Below, one piece after another: positions 1 through 7,302 of a stretch of DNA of 10,407 nt. A program made the translations under genes and the position numbers. Within the stretch, counting starts at the first letter, position 1. Each line of letters starts with the position of its first letter. Source of the DNA: Prevotellaceae bacterium (GTDB lineage: Bacteria > Bacteroidota > Bacteroidia > Bacteroidales > UBA932); assembly GCA_031258755.1 (NCBI GenBank), contig JAIRMK010000128.1, positions 1 to 10,407 on the forward strand. The letters run 5' to 3'. A model generated the notes under the pieces. The model was not told where the DNA came from and did not search any database. It worked only from the letters and a program-made list of their open reading frames with translations.

Positions 1-263
1 GCGCCCAGGCCGCTGTGTTGTGCAATGGGCATCCGGTATTGCAGCAGTTCCGAGAGCGGCGCGCCTTCAAAGCCCAGCCATTGTTTGTGGGCGCTTAGGC
101 TGAGTTGGCTTTGTGTGGCCACGCCCGCCGTAGCCGGATTGAGCAGCAGTTCGTAGTCGCGGTAGTTCAGATTTCCCTGTTCGTCGAAGTGTGGTTGCGC
201 CACGCTTGTGAAGGTATTACACAGAAATACGGATGTGGCTATTGTAGTTATAATTCTTTTCAT
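1..263 (-). CDS. PorP/SprF-family type IX secretion system membrane protein (5' part only, runs off left edge)
   Basis: The first 87 codons are visible, read from an ATG at 263; the rest lies beyond base 1. The protein starts with a signal peptide (MKRIITTIATSVFLC..., likely cleaved after SVAQ near residue 23). After it come NPATAG (residues 42-47) and KQWLGFEGAP (60-69), then a GLG near residue 85. The NPAxAG and QWxGFxGAP pair is typical of the N-terminal part of PorP/SprF proteins, predicted outer-membrane beta-barrels of about 300 residues in Bacteroidota. In Flavobacterium johnsoniae, SprF is needed for export of the type B cargo SprB. The start lies only 23 bases after the stop of a protease carrying a type B T9SS sorting domain, so the two are probably co-transcribed and this protein is probably the partner of that cargo. 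The family call is strong; the specific partnership is inference. Confidence 0.85.
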   Translation of the reverse strand, partial: MKRIITTIATSVFLCNTFTSVAQPHFDEQGNLNYRDYELLLNPATAGVATQSQLSLSAHKQWLGFEGAPLSELLQYRMPIAQHSGLG

Positions 264-286
264 CTTTTTTAAATTTCTGTCGCGGT

Positions 287-553
287 TTAATATTTGATAA
301 CTACAAATCCTTTTTTCACGTTCCCCGATTTTTGGGCAGACAGGCTGTAGAAATAGGTGCCGGCGGGCACTTTGTTTCCCGCGTGCGGGCCTGTGCCGGC
401 CGTGCCGTCCCAATTGTTTTGGTAGTCGGACGAGCGGTAGTGGACTTGTCCCGAGCGGTCGAATACGGTGAGGGTGTAGGTGTCGCGGCTATCGAGGGCG
501 CACACGAAATACTCATTGACGCCGTCGTTGTTGGGGCTGAAACCCTGCGGGGC
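287..553 (-). other. T9SS type B C-terminal sorting domain (CHU_C / gliding motility-associated type) of the S8 protease
   Basis: These codons encode residues 736-824 of the protease. The block has the usual landmarks of the family: an opening FSPNNDGVNEYF, a central VFDRSGQVHYRS, an NWDGT turn, PAGTYFYSL, and a closing KKGFVVIKY at the very C-terminus. Type B domains act as the export signal for the type IX secretion system and, unlike the type A signals of Porphyromonas gingivalis proteases, are commonly encoded beside a PorP/SprF gene, as here. Confidence 0.9.
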
Positions 554-2761
554 GTGTTCCGCTTCGTACACCTCTACCCGGGCGGTAGCGGTGTAATTGC
601 CGTCTTCCGTAGTGACCATAATTGTCGCTTTTTTCGGATCGGTATCATTTCCTCCTTTCACAGCAGTGAGCACACCGGTATTCGCATCAATGTCGGCTAC
701 CGACATATTGTCACTTTGCCAAAACACCGTTTGATTGGCATGATTGGCCGGATCGTTCGGGTTGTAAGGTTCTACATGTGCCTGTAAGGTAAGTTGACCG
801 CCTGTTTTTAACTGGTGCGCGAACGGCAGTATCTGTACGCCTGTAACCGGCACCGCCACGTCAATATGGCACGTGTCGGTGTGGCCGCCGTCATTGCTAA
901 TGACTACCACGAACGTGTGGCCGGTACGCACCGCTGTAACGGTAGTGCCGCTTACCGAGGCAATAGACGGGTCATCGCTGGTGAACGTCAATGTTTTGTC
1001 GGAAGCATTATTTGGTAGTGCATTTGCGCGCAATATCGCAGTTTCGCCCGGTGACAGCTTGTAATAATCGTATACAAATTCCACGCTTTCTACCGCTATG
1101 GGGCTGACGTTTATTACGCAACTGGCCATGGCCTGCCCTGTTTGCGCGCGCGCTTGCACGGTCACGGTGCCCCACCCGAGGGCCTTAACCAAGCCTTCGC
1201 TGTCTATGGTGGCAATACTCGTGTTGGCCGACGACCATATTATCCGTTTGTCAAAAGCGGTTTCTGGCGTGAAGGTGGCCGACAAGCGCACGGTGTTTCC
1301 TGTTTGTAGCGGCGTTTGGGGGCAATTGGTGATGTTAATGCTGGTAATGTAGGAAAAAGGCGCTAATGCCGCTTTGGCGTCCACCAATCCGGCGCCCATT
1401 ACAGCGGCGTCAGTGCCGATATACGGCACTAACGACCGTGCGCTTCCTGTTAATCGCAGCCGCACGGAGTCGGGTGTGAAATTAGCATGTCCGTACTTGG
1501 AAACAATCAGCGCCGCTACGCCCGACACATGCGGACAAGCCATAGAGGTACCTTGCATCCATCCGTAGAGGCTATTCGGGATGGTACTCAGTACTGTTCT
1601 TGAAGTTACCTTCGTATCGCCGCCCGGCGCCGAGATGTCCACCCATGTGCCGTAATTGGAATAGGAGGCGCGTCTTCCGGTGGGACCGATAGCGGCCACG
1701 GCTACGACTTCCTCCCAAGCGGCCGGATACCAGTTACCATTATCTTCGCCATTTCCGGCCGAAAAAATAACAATGCCGCCTTTCATTTTTGAACTGCCTG
1801 CATTTGCAATAAAGTAGCGAATGGCCGTCAAAGCGGATGGATTATATACCTCTTTCTCTCTGTAGCCCCAACTGTTCTGACAGATTACGGCGCCATGGTC
1901 GGCGGCGTATGTAATAGCCCTGGCAGCATCTCCATCACCATCGTTGTTATCGAAGATTTGGCACGACATCAGGCGGACGCCGTTACCGGAGCCGGAGCCC
2001 CCGGCAATGCCGGCCACGCCGACGCCATTGTTACTTACGGCGGCAATCGTACCTGCCACGTGGGTGCCGTGATTTTCGGCCGTAACCACTGATGAATTGT
2101 TTATAAAGTTCCACCCGATTCCGCTCCACATGTTACCTGCAAGATCAGGGTGCGTATAATCAATGCCGCCATCCACTACGGCTACTATCACATCTGTGCT
2201 TCCGGTGGTAATGTCCCAGGCTTCCGGCAAGTTAATGTCCACGTCGGCAGTACCGGTTTGGCCGGTGTTGTGGTAATGCCATTGTTCGGAAAAGCGTGGG
2301 TCGTTGCTGGTGGCGGCCGGAACAGGTTCTGCCGGAACAGCGTCTTCCGCCGACACTGCCTGTATGCGTTTAATGGGGTAAACTACCGAAGCGACGTTTA
2401 TTTCTTGTAAGGCGCCATATTCTTTTACCGCCTCGTGCATGTCGGCCGATTCATTAACTTTCAACCGGTACCATAAATGCAAGCCGGCGCGGCGGTGTTT
2501 TTCTTCATGTTCGCCGGCGTCGGGGAATATTCGTTCCAGCGAAACAGCGTTATAGCGTGTGTTTAATTCGTCGAAACGCTTGATACCCACTTGCAGTTGG
2601 CCGGGTGTTACATTCAGGCGTTGCGCTTGATGAAGTTGATGTACTTGTTCTGCTACTTCAGGTTGCAGCTGGATTTCCATCACGCCCGGAAGCACTTTTG
2701 GCGATTGTGCATATCCGGCCGACAACCCGGCCAGCAAGCCTATTAAAAAAAGTTTTTTCAT
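287..2761 (-). CDS. Secreted subtilisin-family (S8) serine protease with three Ig-like modules and a T9SS type B sorting domain
   Basis: This 824-residue protein has a signal peptide (about 1-19, ending GYAQ) and a probable propeptide (about 20-150). The S8 catalytic domain spans about 155-470. The triad is complete: Asp197 in VVDGGIDYTHPDL, His231 in NHGTHVAGT and Ser406 in GTSMACPHVSG; the oxyanion Asn is N337 in SAGNG. Three Big_2-type Ig-like modules follow (about 471-553, 555-637 and 638-733). The end (737-824) is a CHU_C/gliding-motility-type domain opening with APQGFSPNNDGVNEYF and closing with PAGTYFYS and KKGFVVIKY. That domain is the type B signal for export through the T9SS, so the protein should be released or held at the cell surface. 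It is expected to be an active endopeptidase; its substrate is unknown. It starts 21 bases after the 231-residue gene and is followed by a PorP/SprF-family gene. Confidence 0.95.
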   Translation of the reverse strand: MKKLFLIGLLAGLSAGYAQSPKVLPGVMEIQLQPEVAEQVHQLHQAQRLNVTPGQLQVGIKRFDELNTRYNAVSLERIFPDAGEHEEKHRRAGLHLWYRLKVNESADMHEAVKEYGALQEINVASVVYPIKRIQAVSAEDAVPAEPVPAATSNDPRFSEQWHYHNTGQTGTADVDINLPEAWDITTGSTDVIVAVVDGGIDYTHPDLAGNMWSGIGWNFINNSSVVTAENHGTHVAGTIAAVSNNGVGVAGIAGGSGSGNGVRLMSCQIFDNNDGDGDAARAITYAADHGAVICQNSWGYREKEVYNPSALTAIRYFIANAGSSKMKGGIVIFSAGNGEDNGNWYPAAWEEVVAVAAIGPTGRRASYSNYGTWVDISAPGGDTKVTSRTVLSTIPNSLYGWMQGTSMACPHVSGVAALIVSKYGHANFTPDSVRLRLTGSARSLVPYIGTDAAVMGAGLVDAKAALAPFSYITSINITNCPQTPLQTGNTVRLSATFTPETAFDKRIIWSSANTSIATIDSEGLVKALGWGTVTVQARAQTGQAMASCVINVSPIAVESVEFVYDYYKLSPGETAILRANALPNNASDKTLTFTSDDPSIASVSGTTVTAVRTGHTFVVVISNDGGHTDTCHIDVAVPVTGVQILPFAHQLKTGGQLTLQAHVEPYNPNDPANHANQTVFWQSDNMSVADIDANTGVLTAVKGGNDTDPKKATIMVTTEDGNYTATARVEVYEAEHAPQGFSPNNDGVNEYFVCALDSRDTYTLTVFDRSGQVHYRSSDYQNNWDGTAGTGPHAGNKVPAGTYFYSLSAQKSGNVKKGFVVIKY

Positions 2762-2782
2762 GGATAAGTTTTGCTATTTTTG

Positions 2783-3478
2783 TTATTCGTTGACACAAAA
2801 GTCGAATAAACGCTTCAAATCGGTGAGGTTTTCAACATTTACCGGTTGTGTCTTAAGATACGTTTCAATTTGTTTTTTCTTTTTAGGGAAGGCTTTGGCA
2901 AATCCCGATTTGTTCGCCACGCGTGTTTTGCCGGCCTCGTCGGTCAAGTAAAAAGTAACCCGCCGGATATATTTTGCCCATTCTGTTACGTTGATTTCCC
3001 TAAAGCGGTCTCCCCCATCAATGGCGTTAATATTGGTTACCGCCGAAGTGGCCGAAGGCAATCCATAGGCGCCCGTTTTTTGCGTATCGGTTTTTTTAAT
3101 CTGGCGGCGCATCCACAGCTCGTTTAATCCGCGCCGGTGCATCACTTCTACCAACGCCTTGTTGTAGTACTTGAAATAGCGCTTGCCGACTTGTATAATC
3201 ACTACGTCTTTTGCGTTCTGCAAGGCCAGCGTGTCTTTTTTGGCGTCTATAAAGAAAACCTGTTCCGTCAGCAAATCATAATTCAAAGTGGCCTGCGTAC
3301 GGCTTTGTCGTAAAAACACCGTTCCGCTTTCAAATGCGGGAAACAGCCACCGGCTTTCCCCAAAAAATTCGGCGACGTCGGTAGCCTGATTAATTTTAAT
3401 GGTTTGGGCTTCCTGCGCCGGCGCCGGACATCCCAGTAAGACCATTACGCCAATCAATAAGAAATACTTTATTTTCAT
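2783..3478 (-). CDS. Exported protein of unknown function, Bacteroidota-type, first gene of the protease operon
   Basis: The 231-residue product has a clear N-terminal export signal, but the route is ambiguous. VMVLLGC (11-17) gives an acceptable lipobox with Cys17, while PAPAQ directly after it (18-22) is a good ordinary signal peptidase I site. The mature part contains an LNYDLLTEQVFFIDAKKDT stretch (about residues 66-84) followed by a VVIIQVGKRYFKYY strand (about 92-105), a layout I recognise only loosely from uncharacterised Bacteroidota proteins. A short low-complexity linker rich in Thr, Ser and Ala follows (about 130-150). The tail is basic (PKKKKQIETYL) and ends with NLTDLKRLFDFCVNE. 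No catalytic motif is visible. It sits 21 bases before the protease start and directly after the terminator of the upstream unit, so it is probably the promoter-proximal gene of the protease/PorP operon. A periplasmic or outer-membrane accessory role is possible but not shown. Confidence 0.8.
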   Translation of the reverse strand: MKIKYFLLIGVMVLLGCPAPAQEAQTIKINQATDVAEFFGESRWLFPAFESGTVFLRQSRTQATLNYDLLTEQVFFIDAKKDTLALQNAKDVVIIQVGKRYFKYYNKALVEVMHRRGLNELWMRRQIKKTDTQKTGAYGLPSATSAVTNINAIDGGDRFREINVTEWAKYIRRVTFYLTDEAGKTRVANKSGFAKAFPKKKKQIETYLKTQPVNVENLTDLKRLFDFCVNE

Positions 3479-3513
3479 GCGAAATATTATAAAAAATCAG
3501 GTTAAAAGTTTAC

Positions 3514-3545
3514 ACAAAAAGACCACCTTCCGGTAGTCTTTTTGT
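3514..3545 (-). terminator. Rho-independent terminator closing the susCD-lipoprotein operon
   Basis: On the minus strand a 14-pair stem with a GGAA loop forms: ACAAAAAGACTACC, GGAA, GGTGGTCTTTTTGT. The one imperfect pair is a U-G wobble in minus-strand RNA but would be a C-A mismatch in plus-strand RNA, so the element is better matched to minus-strand transcripts. A run of five U closes the 3' arm. It begins 25 bases after the stop codon at 3571, and the next gene starts 35 bases further on. Confidence 0.85.
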
Positions 3546-3570
3546 AAAACACTGTATTAGAGCATATATA

Positions 3571-4815
3571 TTACCAACCATTAATAACAACTTCACTAAA
3601 AACCTCGAACCAACCTGCCTGTTGTGTCCTGTTCGAATTAGTATAAGCATACAATCCCAAAAGGAAGGCAGGATTAAATTCATATCCCGGAACGATGTTA
3701 CCCTCGCCATAGTCCACCTGCCCGAGTGGAATAGTGTATTTAACATTTTGGGTAGTCACGATAGTAAAACCACCGGAACTGCCTCGATTGGCAGTGGCCC
3801 ACCGTGTGTAATAATTAGTAGAACCATAGCGATACGTGTCGCTTGGGTCCTGCCTGAGGTTGAAGTTCAGGCTAAAATTATTTTTTGCAAACCATACTGA
3901 CAGCGCCGGATAGTCATATATTGTCATAGTATACACGGTATCTACGGCTGTCGCGGTAAAGGTAAGGGGGTAGTAATAATAACCCTCATTAAATTCATCA
4001 TAGAAGTCCACATACCATGTTTTGCTTGCAATGAAAGTCTTGAAAGCTGTTATGTTGTTGTCGGCTTCTTTCACGGTTACGTTTATTTTCCGCTCATCTA
4101 CCGTGGCGCCGTAGGCTTCTTTTATGCTTAGCGCAAAGGTGGTGTTACCGGCAAACAGGCCGTCGGCGGCGGCGGGCGTAATGGTAACCACTTTGCTTGT
4201 TTCGCCGAACGCAAATGCCACAGGAGAGAGTTCCACGTAATCCGCTCCTCCCTCCGCTTCCAGCGTCACCGTGCCGGCCCAGTCGGCGCCGGTACGCACA
4301 ATGGTCACGGTGACCGGGTCGCCGCCTTCCACAATGGAAAGATCTTCCGTAACTTCGAATGCGATTGCCGCTTCGTCGGCTTCTTCAATATTTACCCACA
4401 AGGTGTCGGCCGGCAATTGTACGGAACCTTCGCCCTGCGTTATCCGCAATCCGAATTGTAAATCGCCGAACACTTTGTCGTTGTGAGTAAGCGCGGTAAT
4501 CTCTACCGTTTCCGAGGTATACCGTCCGTCAAACTTGACGGTTTTAGACAACGTAAAGTCCGTGCCTTCCACAGCGGGCGCTGTAATCTTGTCGCCGGTA
4601 GTTACTATCGCCAGGGTAAGCGTGCCTTCGTAGGCGTCGTTGCCCCGGTTAATGGTAAAACTTGTGGTTTGGCCTTCCGTTACTGTAACGGAAGATTCCA
4701 CAAACGCAAAGGAAGAGTAAGTAGGCGTCAAAGCCGGATCGTCTTCCAAATCGAATTGGCAGGAAATACCCCCTACAATTCCGGCTATACATAATATGGT
4801 AAATATTTTTTTCAT
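3571..4815 (-). CDS. Surface-type lipoprotein with two Calx-beta modules and an uncharacterised C-terminal domain
   Basis: This 414-residue protein has a lipoprotein signal peptide, with Cys19 in GGISC as the acylated residue. An acidic stretch follows (QFDLEDD, 20-26) of the sort that in several Bacteroidota directs lipoproteins to the cell surface. Two Calx-beta-like modules follow, at about 35-146 and 150-252. Each starts with a VTEG or VEGG turn, and they end with WVNIEEAD and NVTVKEAD. The last 160 residues (about 255-414) form a separate module rich in Tyr, Phe and Asn (for example EGYYYYPLTF at 278-287), ending in VVINGW; I do not recognise it. The gene is last in the susCD operon, 27 bases after the previous stop and just before a terminator. 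By position it matches the SusE/SusF-type surface binding proteins of other Sus-like loci. A ligand-binding role is inference, and the ligand is unknown. Confidence 0.85.
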   Translation of the reverse strand: MKKIFTILCIAGIVGGISCQFDLEDDPALTPTYSSFAFVESSVTVTEGQTTSFTINRGNDAYEGTLTLAIVTTGDKITAPAVEGTDFTLSKTVKFDGRYTSETVEITALTHNDKVFGDLQFGLRITQGEGSVQLPADTLWVNIEEADEAAIAFEVTEDLSIVEGGDPVTVTIVRTGADWAGTVTLEAEGGADYVELSPVAFAFGETSKVVTITPAAADGLFAGNTTFALSIKEAYGATVDERKINVTVKEADNNITAFKTFIASKTWYVDFYDEFNEGYYYYPLTFTATAVDTVYTMTIYDYPALSVWFAKNNFSLNFNLRQDPSDTYRYGSTNYYTRWATANRGSSGGFTIVTTQNVKYTIPLGQVDYGEGNIVPGYEFNPAFLLGLYAYTNSNRTQQAGWFEVFSEVVINGW

Positions 4816-4842
4816 TTGTTCTTCATTTTATTAGGTTAATAA

Positions 4843-5811
4843 TTACGGCTCTTTTACGAATTTGGTATTTCTTGCGTAAACGAAATATCCTAAAAAAGAT
4901 CCATCTGATAAATCCATCGCTCCAAATACATACGAGAACGGTGGAGAATCTCCTACTACATTAATAGAAAGTGTTCCATCATCATCCTTGTTTATGATAA
5001 GCCGCTTAAAATCACCCCTGTCATCGTCACCGATATTGTTAAGAAAAGTAGTAGAATTTAATGCGAAGAAATAAGTATTATAAGAGCCATTCCATGACGG
5101 AGTAATAAATTGCGCCGGAATAACCATTGTTTTTACTTTTTGGCCTAAATTCACGGTTGCTGTAATTTCCGTTTCCGAATCATCAGCTAATCCAATAATT
5201 TTTACAGTAGTAGCATCTACTTCTTCTATCGTAATGGTGTATGCTTCCACATGATATGCATTGGAATAGTACTCATCCTCAGTTACTTCCCATTCGCCGA
5301 TCAATTCACTCATTAAGATCACCACCTCATCGTCTTTTACGACCACAGGTAATGTGGCGCCTTCTCCGGTAGTATTTACGCCAATTCTATAGTTATTGGA
5401 CACGCCGGTGAGTTTCAATGTAAATGTCCGGCTACCATCCACGTCTTCATTGTCAATGGCTACGAATTTAAACGATTGCGAGCCGGCGCCTTGCGGGAAA
5501 GTAAGCGATTTGGCCGTCAACGGTGTGTTATCTGTTTTCAATAATGCATACGCCGCAGTAACAGTGCTTGACGTTGTGGGCAATTCGATATCAAAATCGA
5601 CGGTAACCGATTCGCCCGCAGTGGCGGCAATGGTCACAGAAATCACAGTGGTGTCGCCTTCCGTAATCGTAAAGGTTTTATTGACGGCATTATGCGTTTC
5701 GAACGTCACAAAGAAGTCCGACGACGACAACCTGCGGTCAATAGGGTCTTCGGCGCATCCGAATAGCACAGATACGGCGAGTAATAAAATAATATATGTT
5801 AAGTTTTTCAT
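4843..5811 (-). CDS. Surface-type lipoprotein with one Calx-beta-like module and a lipocalin-like C-terminal domain
   Basis: The 322-residue product has a lipoprotein signal with lipobox LFGC (Cys19) followed by AEDP, an acidic start compatible with surface display. Residues about 43-162 form a Calx-beta-like module: it opens with FTITEGDTTVISVTI, has an FVAIDNEDVDGSRTFTL segment (116-132), and closes with LPVVVKDDE. A second module starts with LIGEWEVTEDEYY (170-182) and runs to the end. It is a beta-rich sequence whose opening Gly-x-Trp resembles lipocalin-like or SusE/SusF-type C-terminal domains of Bacteroidota, but I cannot name the family with certainty. The start is 24 bases after the susD-like stop, so it is co-transcribed with the importer pair. 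The likely role is substrate binding at the cell surface next to the SusC/SusD complex; this is inferred from position and domain type, not from any visible binding residues. Confidence 0.85.
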   Translation of the reverse strand: MKNLTYIILLLAVSVLFGCAEDPIDRRLSSSDFFVTFETHNAVNKTFTITEGDTTVISVTIAATAGESVTVDFDIELPTTSSTVTAAYALLKTDNTPLTAKSLTFPQGAGSQSFKFVAIDNEDVDGSRTFTLKLTGVSNNYRIGVNTTGEGATLPVVVKDDEVVILMSELIGEWEVTEDEYYSNAYHVEAYTITIEEVDATTVKIIGLADDSETEITATVNLGQKVKTMVIPAQFITPSWNGSYNTYFFALNSTTFLNNIGDDDRGDFKRLIINKDDDGTLSINVVGDSPPFSYVFGAMDLSDGSFLGYFVYARNTKFVKEP

Positions 5812-5835
5812 ACTGTTAATTTTTTTGTAATTATT

Positions 5836-7299
5836 TTACCAGGTATAGCCGGGCGTTACCAACAATTCCGGATTAATATCGATTTCGTAGCGTGGAATGG
5901 GCAGTATACATAAATGTTCATCCCATCCTACCGTTCGCGCTTCTTCGGCATTCAGGAAGGCTTTGGCGTTATTGGCCATACGGTTAACGGTAAGGCCTAA
6001 ACGCATGATGTCGAAGAAGCGGTGTCCTTCGCTCACCAATTCTTTACGGCGTTCTTTCAGCACCTCATCGGTAGTCGCTGAAATAAAGGGCGCGGCCGGG
6101 TTGGCGCGTTTGCGGATGGCGTCTAAATATTCGTCGGCAGCCGTTTGGTTTTTCACCGGTTTCCGCAATGCCGTTTCTGCGGCAATCAGGTAGACTTCCG
6201 ACAAGCGGATAATACGTACATTGTTCACGGCCGTAAGTCCTCTTCCCGGGAATTTTGCCACGTAACACGTGTCTGCGTCGTTAGCGACGCCCAAGAGTTC
6301 CAAGCGTATATCATCAGGGTCTTCTTCCAGCAAGTCAATGAATACAGGTGTAGCAATCAACGCACCGTAGCCGTCGGGTTCCGGTTTGGCCACATAGCCG
6401 ATAGATTCGCGGTCGCCGTTATCCGTACCTATATTTACCAAATCAAACAGCGATTCTTTGGTAAATTCCAGCGCCCACGAAGCCACATACTCGTTATTAG
6501 GCGTTAATTGGTATCCGCTGTTGTCAATCACGTCCTTGGCTTTATTAAAAGCTTCATCATAGTTGCCCATGTAGAGGTACACGCGCGCCAGCAGCGCTTC
6601 GGCCGCCCAATAATTGATATAACCATCGGTGCGGATTTTTGTGCCACTCAACAGCGACAAGGCTTGTGTGAGGTCGCCCACCGCTTGGTCGTAAGCATCT
6701 GCCACGGTAGCGCGTTGGTTCACTTCGGCCGGAGTAATCACATGGTCGGCAATAATAATACCGGGTGCTGTCTTGTCTTTCAGGTAAGGGACGCCGTAGA
6801 GTTTTACCAAGTCGAAATGGAAGAAGCCGCGCAGTGCATAGGCTTGTCCCAAGATAGCATTTCGCTGGTTTTCCGAGCCGTCGGTTACCTGTCCGTTGTC
6901 AAAAGCGGTAATAATAGAATTAATACGGTTCAGCCCCACATAAGGATAGTACCATAAATTATGGTTGCCATTATCGGGCGTGCGGTTGTTGAAAGTATAA
7001 AAATCGGATGTTCTGGCGCTTCTATTTACCGGCTGCATGTCTTCGCCCCGCACTTCGGCGTAGGTAATCATGTTACAGTTATACAGCGACGTGGACTGTA
7101 ACAAGTCATATACGCCATACAAGGCAGCATTGGCGCCGGCTACACTGGTGATAGCGGTTTCCGTCACCAATGAATCGTTCGGGAATACGTTTAAAAACTC
7201 GTTCCCGCAGGACACGCTAATCCCTAAAAGGCTCAGCGCACCCATTAATTTTATTTTGGAATATTTCTTCATAGTTGTCATTTTTTTCATTTGATTCAT
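5836..7299 (-). CDS. SusD/RagB-family outer-membrane lipoprotein (substrate-capturing lid of a SusCD importer)
   Basis: The 487-residue product shows SusD-family landmarks. Near the N-terminus is AALYGVYDLLQS (58-69). Towards the C-terminus come RLSEVYLIAAE (365-375), ERRKELVSEGHRFFDIMRLG (416-435) and PIPRYEIDINPELL (467-480), with GYTW at the end. SusD proteins sit on the outer face as a hinged lid on the SusC barrel and trap the substrate. The lipobox is SVSC (Cys31). The first nine residues are unusual: four in-frame ATGs lie at 7299, 7290, 7281 and 7272. Starting at 7272 (MKKYSKIKLMGALSLLG...) gives a normal 22-residue lipoprotein leader and a 478-residue protein, so that start is at least as likely. 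The upstream susC-like stop is 3 bases before the longest start, so the pair is tightly coupled. Sequence alone does not say whether the substrate is a glycan or, as for RagB, a peptide. Confidence 0.95.
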   Translation of the reverse strand: MNQMKKMTTMKKYSKIKLMGALSLLGISVSCGNEFLNVFPNDSLVTETAITSVAGANAALYGVYDLLQSTSLYNCNMITYAEVRGEDMQPVNRSARTSDFYTFNNRTPDNGNHNLWYYPYVGLNRINSIITAFDNGQVTDGSENQRNAILGQAYALRGFFHFDLVKLYGVPYLKDKTAPGIIIADHVITPAEVNQRATVADAYDQAVGDLTQALSLLSGTKIRTDGYINYWAAEALLARVYLYMGNYDEAFNKAKDVIDNSGYQLTPNNEYVASWALEFTKESLFDLVNIGTDNGDRESIGYVAKPEPDGYGALIATPVFIDLLEEDPDDIRLELLGVANDADTCYVAKFPGRGLTAVNNVRIIRLSEVYLIAAETALRKPVKNQTAADEYLDAIRKRANPAAPFISATTDEVLKERRKELVSEGHRFFDIMRLGLTVNRMANNAKAFLNAEEARTVGWDEHLCILPIPRYEIDINPELLVTPGYTW

Positions 7300-7302
7300 G
7301 CG

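Noticed and set aside
332..787. Plus-strand open frame of 151 codons opposite the protease C-terminal region
   Set aside because: It lies wholly antisense to a well-supported protease domain, has no recognisable motif, and long antisense frames are common opposite coding sequence of this composition.
3479..3513. Possible promoter with TATAAT at 3486-3491 before the 231-residue gene
   Set aside because: Bacteroidota primary sigma does not use TATAAT, the site would leave almost no leader, and no well-spaced TTTG/TAnnTTTG pair is present; a promoter is expected here but I cannot place it.
4526..4541. Inverted repeat CCGTCAA-AC-TTGACGG in the two-Calx-beta lipoprotein gene
   Set aside because: Seven-base arms with a two-base spacer inside coding sequence; too short to claim a function and no U-run in the gene's direction.
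5396..6957. Plus-strand open frames (144, 98, 120 and 149 codons) opposite the lipoprotein and susD-like genes
   Set aside because: All overlap confident minus-strand genes, show no family features and have no leader or neighbour that would support them.
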